Assembly (NCBI RefSeq): GCF_004214895.1
Contig: NZ_CP035952.1
Span: 62,001 to 126,000 of the forward strand
Source: Pseudomonas tructae
GTDB taxonomy: Bacteria > Pseudomonadota > Gammaproteobacteria > Pseudomonadales > Pseudomonadaceae
Length of the DNA: 64,000 nt
Reading direction: 5' to 3'
In this document: positions 22,105 through 30,400 of the stretch, piece by piece
Layout of the letters: each line of letters opens with the position of its first letter
How positions within the stretch are numbered: the stretch's first letter is position 1
Program-made: the position numbers and the translations under genes
The notes under the pieces: generated by a model
What the model was told of the DNA's origin: nothing
Seen by the model: only the letters and a program-made list of their open reading frames with translations
Databases searched by the model: none

Positions 22105-22127
22105 CAAATGGTAGTTAATCCCATTTG
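22105..22127. promoter_or_regulatory. Perfect dyad upstream of fbpA, possible operator
   Basis: CAAATGG and CCATTTG, seven-base perfect arms with a nine-base AT-rich spacer (TAGTTAATC), lie between ubiI and the iron-binding protein gene. Size and position fit a dimeric repressor or activator site. It does not match the Fur consensus. The regulator is unknown. Confidence 0.35.
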
Positions 22128-22177
22128 GCTTCTCAACCGAACTGACAAAGGAGGAGTTACCAGATGTTGCGGGGGCC

Positions 22178-23395
22178 TCAGGCCCGCGCCAGTTCCGGCA
22201 GGTCACCGCTCAAGCCCAAGGCTTGGCGCACGAACAGCGCCTTGGCTTCGGGCAGTTGCTCGACCCATTTCAGGCCACTGTTACGCAACCAGCGCAGCGG
22301 CAGGGGATCGGCCTGGAACAGCCGCTCGAAACCTTCCATCGCCGCCATCAAGGCCAGGTTGTGCGGCATGCGCCGGCGTTCGAAACGGCTCAGCACGCGA
22401 ACATCGGCCAGGCGCTCGCCTCGCTCGTAGGCATGCTGCAGCTCTTCGGCCAGCACCGCGGCATCGAGAAAACCGAGGTTGACACCCTGCCCGGCCAACG
22501 GGTGAATGGTGTGCGCGGCATCGCCGATCAGCGCCAGGCCTTCGGCCACGTAGCGTTTGGCGTGACGCTGGCGCAATGGCACACAGACCCGCGGATCGGC
22601 CTGCAGCACGCCGCCCAGACGCCCTTCGAAGGCGCGTTCGAGCTCGACGCAGAACGCTTCGTCGCTCAAGGCCATCAAGTGCTCCGCCTGCTCCGGCGTG
22701 GTCGACCAGACGATCGAGCACCAGTCCTGTTGGCCGTCGCGCAGCAGGGGCAGGAACGCCAGCGGCCCCTCATCGGTAAAACGCTGCCAGGCCGTGGTCT
22801 GATGCGGCTGGGCACAACGCACGCTGGTGACGATGGCGTGGTGCAGGTAATCCCACTCACGGGTCTCACAGCCGGTCAGGCGGCGCACCGCCGAGTTGGC
22901 GCCATCAGCGGCAATCACCAACGGTGCACGCAGGGTGCGACCGTCAGACAGGGTCAGCAGCCAGTCATCGCCAGAGCGGCGCATCTGCTCCAGGCGGGCA
23001 TTGGCCAGCAGGCCGACTTCGCTGTCGTGCAGACGCTCCAGCAGGCCATCCTGTACCACCCGGTTTTCGACGATATGGCCCAGCACCTCGGCATGCACAC
23101 TGGCCGCCGAGAAGTGGATCTGGCCGGTACCGCTGCCATCCCACACGCGCATGTCCGAGTACGGGCTCAGGCGCCGCTCGCTGATACCCTGCCAGGCGCC
23201 CAGGCGCTCGAGGATGCGCTGGCTGGCCGCCGACAAGGCGCTGACCCGCGGCTCGAACGCCGACTGCTGGTCGAACGGCTTGATCGACAGCGGGCTGCCG
23301 TCGAGCAAGAGAATTTCCAGGCCGCTGTGCTGCAACGCCAGGGCCAGGGCGCTGCCGACCATACCGGCACCGACAATCAACAGATCTGCGCGCAT
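22178..23395 (-). CDS. ubiI: FAD-dependent ubiquinone biosynthesis hydroxylase (UbiI/VisC)
   Basis: 405-residue class A flavin monooxygenase, likely the C5-hydroxylase of ubiquinone synthesis. FAD motifs: N-terminal LLIVGAGMVGSALALAL (GxGxxG), DG fingerprint VIAADGANSAVR, and GD motif LALIGDAAHTIHPLAGQG. The second of two nearby ATG codons is chosen because AAGG lies seven bases before it. It is the last gene of ygfB-pepP-ubiH-DUF4442-ubiI. The GDAAH form separates it from the UbiH paralogue, which has GNAAH. Exact ring position is inferred from gene order. Confidence 0.88.
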   Translation of the reverse strand: MRADLLIVGAGMVGSALALALQHSGLEILLLDGSPLSIKPFDQQSAFEPRVSALSAASQRILERLGAWQGISERRLSPYSDMRVWDGSGTGQIHFSAASVHAEVLGHIVENRVVQDGLLERLHDSEVGLLANARLEQMRRSGDDWLLTLSDGRTLRAPLVIAADGANSAVRRLTGCETREWDYLHHAIVTSVRCAQPHQTTAWQRFTDEGPLAFLPLLRDGQQDWCSIVWSTTPEQAEHLMALSDEAFCVELERAFEGRLGGVLQADPRVCVPLRQRHAKRYVAEGLALIGDAAHTIHPLAGQGVNLGFLDAAVLAEELQHAYERGERLADVRVLSRFERRRMPHNLALMAAMEGFERLFQADPLPLRWLRNSGLKWVEQLPEAKALFVRQALGLSGDLPELARA

Positions 23396-23404
23396 TTCCA
23401 TGCC

Positions 23405-23887
23405 TTAAGCCTGTCTCGCTTGCGGCTTGAGCCGCACGTAAAGGGTTTTGTCGACCCGCGCCACCAGTTCACCGGCAGCGTCACGGACATCGACCTGAAG
23501 TCGTGGCAGGTACTTTTTACCGCCAGCGGTGTGCTGGCGAATATCGTCGAGCAGGGCATCGTCAATGCGCAGGTCGGCGAACACCGGCCCCTTGCCCGGC
23601 GACACGAAGTCGATAGCGGCAGCTTTGTCCCAGACGATGTACTCACGCCCAAGCAGTTCCATCAGCATCAGCATGTAGAACGGGTCGACCATCGAGTACA
23701 GGCTGCCGCCGAACTGGGTACCGACATAGTTGCGGTTGAACCAGCGCAGGCCCATGCGCACGCGGATATGGCGCAGGTCGGGGCTGACGCTGAGCACACG
23801 AATGCCCGCGCCCAGGTACGGCGGGTAAATGTTCAGCAGCCAGCGCAGCCTGCGCGCGCGCCGGGCCAGTTTGTGCGGGTCGCTCAT
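23405..23887 (-). CDS. DUF4442 hot-dog fold protein, putative thioesterase
   Basis: 160 residues. The stretch RWFNRNYVGTQFGGSLYSMVDP and the later strands (FVSPGKGPVFADLRI, LPRLQVDVRDAAGELVARVDKTLYVR) match the PaaI-like DUF4442 hot-dog family, possible acyl-thioester hydrolases. It lies two bases after the ubiH stop and nine before ubiI, so it is translated from the same message as two ubiquinone hydroxylases. A link to quinone synthesis is only suggested by position. Confidence 0.75.
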   Translation of the reverse strand: MSDPHKLARRARRLRWLLNIYPPYLGAGIRVLSVSPDLRHIRVRMGLRWFNRNYVGTQFGGSLYSMVDPFYMLMLMELLGREYIVWDKAAAIDFVSPGKGPVFADLRIDDALLDDIRQHTAGGKKYLPRLQVDVRDAAGELVARVDKTLYVRLKPQARQA

Positions 23888-23889
23888 GC

Positions 23890-25083
23890 TCAGCTCCGTG
23901 GGTCCGGGCGAGTTCCCAGACCCATGGCCTGGCGGGCGAACCAGCGCTTGGCCGGGGGCAGCAAGTCAAGGCCGAGCAGACCCAGGTTGCGGCCGGTGGC
24001 CACCAACGGCTGAGCACTGCCGAACAAGCGGGTAACGCGATCGGAGAAGCCCACGGTCAGGTCCTGATCCAGACGCTGGCGTTCGCGGTAGGCCTGCAGG
24101 ATGGCGAAGTCCCCCGGCAAACCGGGGTTGGCCAGCAGGCCGTCGGCCAGTGATTGCACATCGCGCAGCGACAGGTTGAAGCCTTGCCCGGCAATGGGGT
24201 GCAGGCTGTGCGCGGCGTTCCCGAGCACGACCAGATGCGGACGCACCTGTTCCTGGGCCTCGATCAGCGTCAGCGGATACAGGTGCCGGGCGCCGACCTG
24301 GCGCAGGGCACCCAGGCGGTAGCCAAACATGTCCTGCAACTCGCTAAGGAAGCTGCGCTCGTCCAGCTCAGCCAGGCGCTTGGCATCCATCCCGGCGCGG
24401 GTCCAGACCAGCGCGCAGCGGTTTTCCGGCAACGGCAGCAAAGCCATCGGCCCTTCATCGGTGAAACGCTCGAACGCCAGGCCGCAATGGGCTTCGCTCG
24501 GGGTGATGTTGGCGATCAGGGCGCTCTGGTTGTACGGCCGCTGACTGACATGAATGCCCAGTTGCTCGCGCAGGCCGGAACGGCCGCCATCGGCCAGCAC
24601 CGCCAGGTCGCACTCAAGCGTGGTGTCATCGTTGAGCGACAACCGATAGCCGTCTTCGAGCGCCTGCATGGCAGTGACTTCCGCCGGGCAACGCCAGCTC
24701 ACCACCTCGGCGTCCAGGCCCTTCCACAGGCACTGACCGAGCCAGGCGTTCTCGACTACATAACCCAGCGCCGGCACGCCTTCTTCCAGTGCATCCAGGC
24801 GCGTGGCGCCAAAACGACCACGGTCGGAAACCTGGATCTGGCGGATCGGCTCGGCGCGGCGGCTGATCTGTTGCCACAGGCCCAGGCGCTCGTAGATTTG
24901 CCGGGTGCCGTAGGACAACGCCGAAGAACGGGCGTCATAGCTCGGCTGGAAACTGTCGCCGGGGGCGAAGGGCTCGATCAGCAGGATCTTCCAGCCACGC
25001 GCCTTTGCCCCGGCCTGCAGGGCCAATGCCAGGCTGGCACCGACCAGGCCGCCACCGATGATTGCGAGGTTGACCCGGTTCAT
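23890..25083 (-). CDS. ubiH: 2-polyprenyl-6-methoxyphenol hydroxylase
   Basis: 397-residue flavin monooxygenase for a later ring hydroxylation in ubiquinone synthesis. FAD motifs: LAIIGGGLVGASLALAL, VLADGGRSGLREQLG, and GNAAHSLHPIAGQGFNL; Asn in place of Asp in the last motif is also found in E. coli UbiH, which supports the name. The start overlaps the pepP stop by four bases, showing translational coupling. Paralogous to ubiI two genes downstream. Confidence 0.9.
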   Translation of the reverse strand: MNRVNLAIIGGGLVGASLALALQAGAKARGWKILLIEPFAPGDSFQPSYDARSSALSYGTRQIYERLGLWQQISRRAEPIRQIQVSDRGRFGATRLDALEEGVPALGYVVENAWLGQCLWKGLDAEVVSWRCPAEVTAMQALEDGYRLSLNDDTTLECDLAVLADGGRSGLREQLGIHVSQRPYNQSALIANITPSEAHCGLAFERFTDEGPMALLPLPENRCALVWTRAGMDAKRLAELDERSFLSELQDMFGYRLGALRQVGARHLYPLTLIEAQEQVRPHLVVLGNAAHSLHPIAGQGFNLSLRDVQSLADGLLANPGLPGDFAILQAYRERQRLDQDLTVGFSDRVTRLFGSAQPLVATGRNLGLLGLDLLPPAKRWFARQAMGLGTRPDPRS

Positions 25084-26414
25084 GCCGCGTCACTGCGCGC
25101 GGCAGCCATCACGGCTTCGATTTCAGCGACCGTCTTGGGTACGCCGGAGGTCAGGATTTCACAGCCCTGCTTGGTTACCACTACGTCGTCCTCGATTCGC
25201 ACACCGATGCCGCGCCATTTTTTCGCGACACTCGGGTTATCGGCACCAATGTAGATGCCAGGTTCCACGGTCAGGGCCATGCCCGGTTCGAGCACTCGCC
25301 ACTGGCCGCCGACCTTGTACTCGCCAACATCGTGCACATCCATGCCCAGCCAGTGCCCGGCGCGGTGCATGTAGAAGGCCCGATAGGCTTCGCTTTCAAT
25401 CAGGTCCTGCACCTGGCCCTTGAGCAAGCCCAGTGCCACCAGGCCTTCGGTGATCACTTGCACCGTGGCCTCGTGGGCGTGGTTCCAGTGCTTGCCTGGG
25501 GCAATGACGGCAAAGGCCGCTTCCTGCGCCTTGAGCACCAGCTCATAGATGGCCTTCTGCTCTGGCGAAAAACGCCCGCTAACCGGAAAGGTACGGGTGA
25601 TGTCACTGGCATAGCAGTCGATCTCGCAACCGGCATCGATCAACACCAGGTCACCGTCCTTGAGCAGCGCGTCGTTCTCCTGGTAATGCAGGATGGAGCT
25701 GTTGCGTCCGGCAGCGACGATCGAGCCATAGGCCGGCATCTTCGCCCCGCCCTTGCGAAACTCGTAATCCAGCTCGGCTTCCAGGCTGTACTCGCGCAGA
25801 CCGGCGCGGCAGGCCTGCATCGCTCGCACATGGGCACGGGCGGAAATCACCGCGGCCTCACGCATCACTTTCACTTCCGCCGCCGATTTATACAGGCGCA
25901 TGTCGTGCAGCAGATGATCCAGGGCAACGAATTCGTTCGGCGGCTGGGCGCCAAGGCGCGCCTTGGAGCGGATCACATTGATCCATTCCATCAGGTGACG
26001 GTCGAACTCCGGGTTGCTGCCCATGGCCGAATACACCCGGTCGCGGCCCTCGATCAGGCCGGGGAGGATGTCGTCGATATCGGTGATGGGGAAGGCGTCA
26101 TCCGCACCAAAGTCGCGAATCGCCCCTTCCTGGCCGGCGCGTAGGCCATCCCAGAGCTCGCGCTCGGGGTTGCGCTCGCGGCAGAACAGCACGTACTCGC
26201 CGTGCTCGCGACCAGGAATCAGGGCGATCACCGCCTCGGGCTCGGGGAAGCCGCTGAGGTACTGGAAGTCGCTGTCCTGGCGGTACACGTGCTCGACGTC
26301 GCGGTTGCGGATGGCAACCGCGGCGGCGGGCAGGATGGCGATGCTGTTGGGTTCCATCTGCGCCATCAGCGCCTTGCGTCGACGGGCGTATTCCGACTTG
26401 GGGATGTGGCTCAT
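25080..26414 (-). CDS. pepP: Xaa-Pro aminopeptidase (aminopeptidase P)
   Basis: 444-residue M24 metallopeptidase removing N-terminal residues before proline. The C-terminal pita-bread domain shows the dimetal ligands in VLIDAGCEIDCYASDITRTF (Asp pair), HWLGMDVHDVGEY (His), TVEPGIYI (Glu) and IRIEDD-type VRIEDDVVV (Glu). I start at MSHIPKSEYARRR; the longer frame begins inside ygfB. It sits between ygfB and ubiH, the same neighbours as in E. coli. The operon link to ubiquinone genes is conserved but unexplained. Confidence 0.94.
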   Translation of the reverse strand: MSHIPKSEYARRRKALMAQMEPNSIAILPAAAVAIRNRDVEHVYRQDSDFQYLSGFPEPEAVIALIPGREHGEYVLFCRERNPERELWDGLRAGQEGAIRDFGADDAFPITDIDDILPGLIEGRDRVYSAMGSNPEFDRHLMEWINVIRSKARLGAQPPNEFVALDHLLHDMRLYKSAAEVKVMREAAVISARAHVRAMQACRAGLREYSLEAELDYEFRKGGAKMPAYGSIVAAGRNSSILHYQENDALLKDGDLVLIDAGCEIDCYASDITRTFPVSGRFSPEQKAIYELVLKAQEAAFAVIAPGKHWNHAHEATVQVITEGLVALGLLKGQVQDLIESEAYRAFYMHRAGHWLGMDVHDVGEYKVGGQWRVLEPGMALTVEPGIYIGADNPSVAKKWRGIGVRIEDDVVVTKQGCEILTSGVPKTVAEIEAVMAAARSDAA

Positions 26415-26436
26415 GGGCAGTGGCAATCCTGGTTGA

Positions 26437-26991
26437 TCAGTGCAGCGAAGGTTTGGCCGCAGGTTCGCCCGGCTTGGCCAGCTCGGTAAAGAGCAGCAGC
26501 GGCGCAACGCGCAGGTATTCCATGACTTCCATATAGTCGTTTTCGCCGTCTTCGGACTCTTCCAGGGCCTCCTGGATCTGAGAAATGGCAACCAGGTCGT
26601 TCAGCACGTCCTTGGCGTCGGCGCTCAGTTCCAGGCCACCGGCGTTCTGCCCGAAACCGGAGAGAAAGCCCTGGCACCACTGGCCAAGAGCAGCGGCTCG
26701 CTCGGTCAGCGGTGCATCATCGCCTGGTAACAGCAGAACGATGGTGATGTCTTCACCAGACAACTCACCCTTGACCATCTCCTGCAGGCCGATCAAAGCG
26801 TTACGAACGTTGTCTGCCGGCTCGCTTTCCAACAGGCCGGCGGCGTCTGCCAACCAGCCCTCGGCATCGAAGCCGGCACCGGCGCAGCTGCGCCCGAGCA
26901 ACAGCCCGTGCAGTTCGGCAGGGGAAACAGGATGCCCGTTGCTGCTGAGCAAGGTGGCGAAAGCGGTGTACGGCGAATTGATATTGGGCAT
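26437..26991 (-). CDS. ygfB: YgfB/UPF0149 family protein
   Basis: 184-residue acidic helical protein ([23 protein letters not shown], then [10 protein letters not shown] near 110 and [23 protein letters not shown]). Family members have a helical bundle fold. In P. aeruginosa YgfB has been reported to lower AmpDh3 expression and so raise beta-lactam resistance; whether this holds here is not shown. The ATG at [11 protein letters not shown] is preferred to a TTG two codons earlier. First gene of ygfB-pepP-ubiH-DUF4442-ubiI. Confidence 0.9.
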   Translation of the reverse strand: MPNINSPYTAFATLLSSNGHPVSPAELHGLLLGRSCAGAGFDAEGWLADAAGLLESEPADNVRNALIGLQEMVKGELSGEDITIVLLLPGDDAPLTERAAALGQWCQGFLSGFGQNAGGLELSADAKDVLNDLVAISQIQEALEESEDGENDYMEVMEYLRVAPLLLFTELAKPGEPAAKPSLH

Positions 26992-27143
26992 GGGCAACTA
27001 GGCGCCAGACGGCGCAATGACTAGAATGAAGACCTTGTATCCTAGCACCGGCAGGCGCGCCAAGACCATCGACGCGGCCAACTCCGGGCTAGCCAGGGCA
27101 TAAACCGGGCAACCACCCGCAAGACCGAATCGAGTGGCAACCA

Positions 27144-27353
27144 ATGCAAGAGAACGATCTGCAAGCGCTGATGGGCCGATTCGAACTGCTGATTGAGCGG
27201 GTCGAGCAACTAAAACGGCAAAACACACTCTTATTAGCTCAGGAAAAATCCTGGCGTGAAGAGCGCGCCCACCTCATCGAAAAAAATGAAATCGCCCGGC
27301 GTAAGGTCGAATCGATGATTTTGCGACTCAAGGCCCTGGAGCAAGACTCATGA
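27144..27353 (+). CDS. TIGR02449 family coiled-coil protein (ZapB-like)
   Basis: 69 residues, almost entirely one predicted coiled coil (LMGRFELLIERVEQLKRQNTLLL, then RARRKVESMILRLKAL-type heptads). Small proteins of this type precede zapA in Pseudomonas and resemble E. coli ZapB, a cell-division factor. Its stop overlaps the zapA start by four bases (ATGA), so the two are coupled. Role in the FtsZ ring is inferred from ZapA. Confidence 0.85.
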   Translation: MQENDLQALMGRFELLIERVEQLKRQNTLLLAQEKSWREERAHLIEKNEIARRKVESMILRLKALEQDS

Positions 27354-27667
27354 GCTCAAGCAATAGCGTCACTGTTCAAATTCTCGACAAAGAGTATTCG
27401 ATCATCTGTCCGCCGGAAGAGCGCAGCAACCTGGTCAGCGCCGCGCGCTACCTGGACGGCAAGATGCGCGAGATTCGCAGCAGCGGCAAAGTCATCGGCG
27501 CCGACCGGATTGCCGTGATGGCCGCGCTGAACATTACCCACGACCTGCTGCACAACCAGGAACGCCCGGATGTACCGGCCGCTGGCGCTACCCGCGAACA
27601 GGTCCGCGACCTGCTCGAACGCGTCGATCAGGCCTTGGCCGACGATCAAGATTCAAATAAGGGTTGA
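27350..27667 (+). CDS. zapA: Cell division protein ZapA
   Basis: 105-residue ZapA, which cross-links and stabilises FtsZ filaments at midcell. The N-terminal beta region (VTVQILDKEYSIICPPEERSNL) and basic AARYLDGKMREIRSSG motif are diagnostic; the C-terminal helix (from about 60) makes the coiled coil of the tetramer. Followed 19 bases later by 6S RNA, the conserved zapA-ssrS-ygfA order of gammaproteobacteria. Confidence 0.93.
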   Translation: MSSSNSVTVQILDKEYSIICPPEERSNLVSAARYLDGKMREIRSSGKVIGADRIAVMAALNITHDLLHNQERPDVPAAGATREQVRDLLERVDQALADDQDSNKG

Positions 27668-27680
27668 GTATCGGTATACT
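27652..27680 (+). promoter_or_regulatory. Sigma-70 promoter of 6S RNA
   Basis: A TATACT -10 (27675-27680) and a weak TTCAAA -35 (27652-27657) are separated by 17 bases and overlap the end of zapA. The predicted start is the A at 27687, which matches the 5' end expected for 6S RNA (ACTCCCTGG). Confidence 0.6.
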
Positions 27681-27686
27681 GGCGCC

Positions 27687-27865
27687 ACTCCCTGGAGTGC
27701 TTGCCAGTCGGTCATGTCCCTGAGCCGATACGCACAACCACGGGGGTTGCACGTGGGGCCGGTGTGCATGTCCGCTTGACGGAAAGCCTTAACGCCTCCT
27801 GCAATCTCCACCTTGAACTTTCGGGTTCAAGGGCTACACCGACAGCGGTTCGTCGGGGAGCCTGA
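27687..27865 (+). ncRNA. ssrS: 6S RNA
   Basis: About 180 nucleotides. I recognise the Pseudomonas 6S sequence: ACTCCCTGG at the 5' end, GGTCATGTCCCTGAGCCGAT, the CCACGGGGGTTGCACGTGGGGCC arm, CGCTTGACGGAAAGCCTTAA, and the closing 3' strand near GTCGGGGAGCCT, able to pair with the 5' end. 6S RNA mimics an open promoter and holds sigma-70 RNA polymerase in stationary phase. The ends are estimated within a few bases. ygfA follows and may share its transcript. Confidence 0.9.
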
Positions 27866-27898
27866 ATTCTTTGCCTGCCCTTCTGCGCCGGCAATCGA

Positions 27899-27920
27899 GC
27901 TGCCACCCGTGGGTGGCAGC
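27899..27920 (+). other. Strong hairpin between 6S RNA and ygfA
   Basis: GCTGCCACCC and GGGTGGCAGC form a ten-base perfect stem with almost no loop, 22 bases before the ygfA start. No T-run follows, so it is not a standard terminator. It could mark processing of the 6S precursor or control ygfA translation. Confidence 0.5.
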
Positions 27921-27942
27921 CCTCTCTGGGACCGCCCGTGCC

Positions 27943-28551
27943 ATGACCGACACCGCGCCGCTTACCCGCCCCCAACTTCGCCGCCTGCTTCGCGATGCCC
28001 GCCGCGCCCTGACGCCGGCCGAACAACGCCAGGCAGCCCGTGGCCTGTACCGACAACTGGCGCAGCACCCGCTGTTTCGCCGGGCAAAGCACATCGCCCT
28101 TTACCTGCCCAATGATTGCGAAATCGACCCGCGCCTGCTGATGCTTGAAGCCCAGCGCCGGGGCAAGCATACCTACCTGCCGGTGCTGCACGCCTGGCCG
28201 AAAACCAAGATGGTGTTCCAGCGCATCGAGGCCGGCGAGAAACTGCGGCCCAACCGCTTTCGCATCCCCGAGCCGCACATCAATCTCGCCCGGCAACGAC
28301 CGATCTGGGCGCTGGACCTGATCCTGCTGCCGCTGGTGGGTTTTGATGAAATAGGTGGCCGGCTCGGCATGGGCGGTGGTTTCTATGACCGCAGCCTGGC
28401 CTATCAGGCCCGTCGCAAGGCCTGGAAAAAACCGTTGCTGCTGGGCCTGGCCCATGAATGCCAGAAGGTCGAGCGTCTGGCGCAAGCCAGTTGGGATGTA
28501 CCGCTGCAGGGGACGGTCTCGGACCGTGGCTGGTACCTGGCGCCCGCATGA
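27943..28551 (+). CDS. ygfA: 5-formyltetrahydrofolate cyclo-ligase
   Basis: 202-residue enzyme converting 5-formyl-THF to 5,10-methenyl-THF with ATP. Landmarks: RRLLRDARRALTPAEQ at the N-terminus, ALYLPNDCEIDP, LDLILLPLVGFDEIGGRLGMGGGFYDR (substrate and Mg-ATP loop). The ATG in front of TDTAPLTRP is chosen; the frame runs upstream into the 6S region. Clustering with zapA and 6S RNA is conserved; in E. coli ygfA is linked to persister formation. Confidence 0.93.
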   Translation: MTDTAPLTRPQLRRLLRDARRALTPAEQRQAARGLYRQLAQHPLFRRAKHIALYLPNDCEIDPRLLMLEAQRRGKHTYLPVLHAWPKTKMVFQRIEAGEKLRPNRFRIPEPHINLARQRPIWALDLILLPLVGFDEIGGRLGMGGGFYDRSLAYQARRKAWKKPLLLGLAHECQKVERLAQASWDVPLQGTVSDRGWYLAPA

Positions 28552-28569
28552 AAAGCGCCAGCAAGGCAA

Positions 28570-28710
28570 TCAACGCTGTTGCGGATTGACCGGCATTTCG
28601 TAGGGGGCGTCGAGCTTGCGTTCCCAAAGGCTTTGCGCATAACCGGTAGTGACAACACCCAAACCGAACAGAAATACCAGAATCCAGAGTAAATCCGGTT
28701 TGCGATTCAT
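28570..28710 (-). CDS. 46-residue membrane protein, unknown function
   Basis: Small leftward gene: MNRKPDLLWILVFLFGLG, one transmembrane helix (about 7-24), then a short polar tail with SLWERKLDAPYEMPV. A strong GGGGGG ribosome-binding site lies six to eight bases before the ATG. It begins between ygfA and the EVE gene and ends just after ygfA, on the opposite strand. The helix, strong ribosome-binding site and fit between genes make it real in my view. I do not recognise a family. Confidence 0.7.
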   Translation of the reverse strand: MNRKPDLLWILVFLFGLGVVTTGYAQSLWERKLDAPYEMPVNPQQR

Positions 28711-28755
28711 CGATTGCCCCCCTCAGGCAAACTGATCACGTTGTCAGCAACGATT

Positions 28756-28785
28756 TTGTTGTTGCAGCAGCGTCAAGCTTAAAAT
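28756..28785 (+). promoter_or_regulatory. Possible sigma-70 promoter of the EVE-domain gene
   Basis: TTGTTG and TAAAAT separated by 18 bases, about 100 bases before the EVE gene and divergent from the 46-residue gene. The hexamers are acceptable but not strong. Confidence 0.35.
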
Positions 28786-28888
28786 GCGCGCATTCTCCGA
28801 CAACCTGAGGCGACACGCAAACGTTGACGCCAACCGACCGTCGGTTTCCTGAAACAGGTTATTTCCAACTTTGTCTGGAGCAGCACCC

Positions 28889-29338
28889 ATGGCCTATTGG
28901 CTGATGAAATCCGAGCCCGACGAACTCTCGATCAAAGACCTGGCCCGCCTGGGCGAAGCCCGCTGGGACGGCGTGCGCAACTACCAGGCGCGCAACTTCT
29001 TGCGCGCCATGGCCGTGGGTGACCAATTCTTCTTCTACCACTCCAGCTGCCCGGAACCGGGCATTGCCGGCATCGCCCGCATCAGCGCCGCAGCCTACCC
29101 CGATCCCACCGCGCTGGACCCGCAAAGCCATTACTTCGACGCCAAAGCCAACGCCGAAAAAAACCCGTGGAGCGCCGTGGACGTCGCCCATGTCGAAACC
29201 TTCGGCAAGGTTTTGCAACTGGGCTATCTCAAGCAGCAAACCGCCCTGGCCGAACTGGCACTGGTACAAAAGGGCAGCCGGCTTTCGGTGATGCCGGTTA
29301 CCGCCGAACAATGGGCCGCGGTACTCGCACTGCGATAA
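28889..29338 (+). CDS. EVE domain-containing protein
   Basis: 149 residues, one EVE domain of the PUA-like superfamily, which binds modified bases in RNA or DNA. Typical sequence: MAYWLMKSEPDE at the start, WDGVRNYQARNFLRAM, VGDQFFFYHSSC and GIARISAAAYPDP. GGAG lies eight bases before the ATG. Alone or with a modification enzyme, such proteins are seen both as housekeeping genes (YjbR/thymocyte nuclear protein-like) and in defence systems; here the surroundings are ordinary core genes, so a housekeeping role is more likely. Confidence 0.88.
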   Translation: MAYWLMKSEPDELSIKDLARLGEARWDGVRNYQARNFLRAMAVGDQFFFYHSSCPEPGIAGIARISAAAYPDPTALDPQSHYFDAKANAEKNPWSAVDVAHVETFGKVLQLGYLKQQTALAELALVQKGSRLSVMPVTAEQWAAVLALR

Positions 29339-29434
29339 ACAGGGTAGGATTGCCGCTCATTTGACGAACATCAACGCACCAGGACCGGTGCGGCGTCACA
29401 ATTTGACGTTAATGCAGCAAGGATTGCCTCCCCC

Positions 29435-30400
29435 ATGTCGATGAGCCAACACACGCCCAAACTCTTCGCCGGCGCCTTGATCGCCCTGCTCCTGGCCGCT
29501 GGCGGCCTGGGCTACTGGAAGTCCCTGCATGACCGCCTGCCCGAAGGCCTGAGCATGGGCAATGGCCGGCTTGAAGCCACCGAAGTGCAGATCGCCAGCA
29601 AGATTCCCGGGCGCCTGGCCCAGGTGCTGGTCGATGAAGGCGATACGGTCAAGCAGGGGCAGTTGCTCGCCCGCATCGACACCCGCACCCTCGAAGCCCA
29701 ACGCAGCCAGGCCGAAGCCGAAGTGCTGCGCGCCCAGGAAAACTACTCGGCAGCCCAGGCCACGGTGCAACTACGCCAGAGCGAGCAATTGCTGGCCAGC
29801 CAGGAGCTCAAGCGCGTTCGCGAGATTTTCCAGCGCAATTACGCCAGCCAGCAATTGCTTGATCAACAGCAAGCCCGCTATGACACCAGCAACTCCGCCG
29901 TGCTCGCCGCCCGTGCGCAACTGGCCGCGATCAAGGCCGCGATCGGCGCTGCCCAAGCCCAGGTCGCGCAACTGACCAGCGAAATCGACGACAGCAGCCT
30001 GCGTGCACCGATCAACGGGGTGATCCAGCTACGCCTGGCCGAGCCGGGTGAAGTGCTCGGTGCCGGCGGCCGCGTACTGATGCTGATCGATCCGAGCGAT
30101 CAGTACATGAACCTGTACCTGCCCGCCTCCACCACCGGCCGCCTGACCGTCGGCGATCAGGCGCGCATCGTCCTCGATGCCTTGCCCGACCGGGCGTTGC
30201 CGGCGAAAATCGCCTTTGTCGCGGCCAAAGCACAATTCACCCCCAAACAAGTGGAAACCCGTGACGAGCGCCAGAAGCTGGTGTTCCGGGTCAAGCTGCG
30301 CCTGAGCGAACCGAGCGCCGTGCCCCAGGCCAAACCCGGCATGCCGGGCGCAGGCTATGTGCGCACCGCTGATGTGGACTGGCCGGCCAACCTGCAATGA
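29435..30400 (+). CDS. yhiI: HlyD-family periplasmic adaptor of RbbA-type exporter
   Basis: 321-residue membrane-fusion protein: a single N-terminal membrane helix (about 10-30), two lipoyl half-motifs (VQIASKIPGRLAQVLVDEGDTVKQGQLLARID; SLRAPINGVIQLRLAEPGEVL) around a coiled-coil hairpin (about 90-185), and a beta-barrel. Its stop overlaps the rbbA start by four bases. Same partner as E. coli yhiI-rbbA-yhhJ. It links the inner-membrane pump to an outer-membrane channel; no TolC-like gene is nearby. Confidence 0.85.
   Translation: MSMSQHTPKLFAGALIALLLAAGGLGYWKSLHDRLPEGLSMGNGRLEATEVQIASKIPGRLAQVLVDEGDTVKQGQLLARIDTRTLEAQRSQAEAEVLRAQENYSAAQATVQLRQSEQLLASQELKRVREIFQRNYASQQLLDQQQARYDTSNSAVLAARAQLAAIKAAIGAAQAQVAQLTSEIDDSSLRAPINGVIQLRLAEPGEVLGAGGRVLMLIDPSDQYMNLYLPASTTGRLTVGDQARIVLDALPDRALPAKIAFVAAKAQFTPKQVETRDERQKLVFRVKLRLSEPSAVPQAKPGMPGAGYVRTADVDWPANLQ

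Noticed and set aside
28889..29338. EVE-domain gene as part of a defence island
   Set aside because: All neighbours are core housekeeping genes with conserved order; no nuclease, methylase or mobile element is near.
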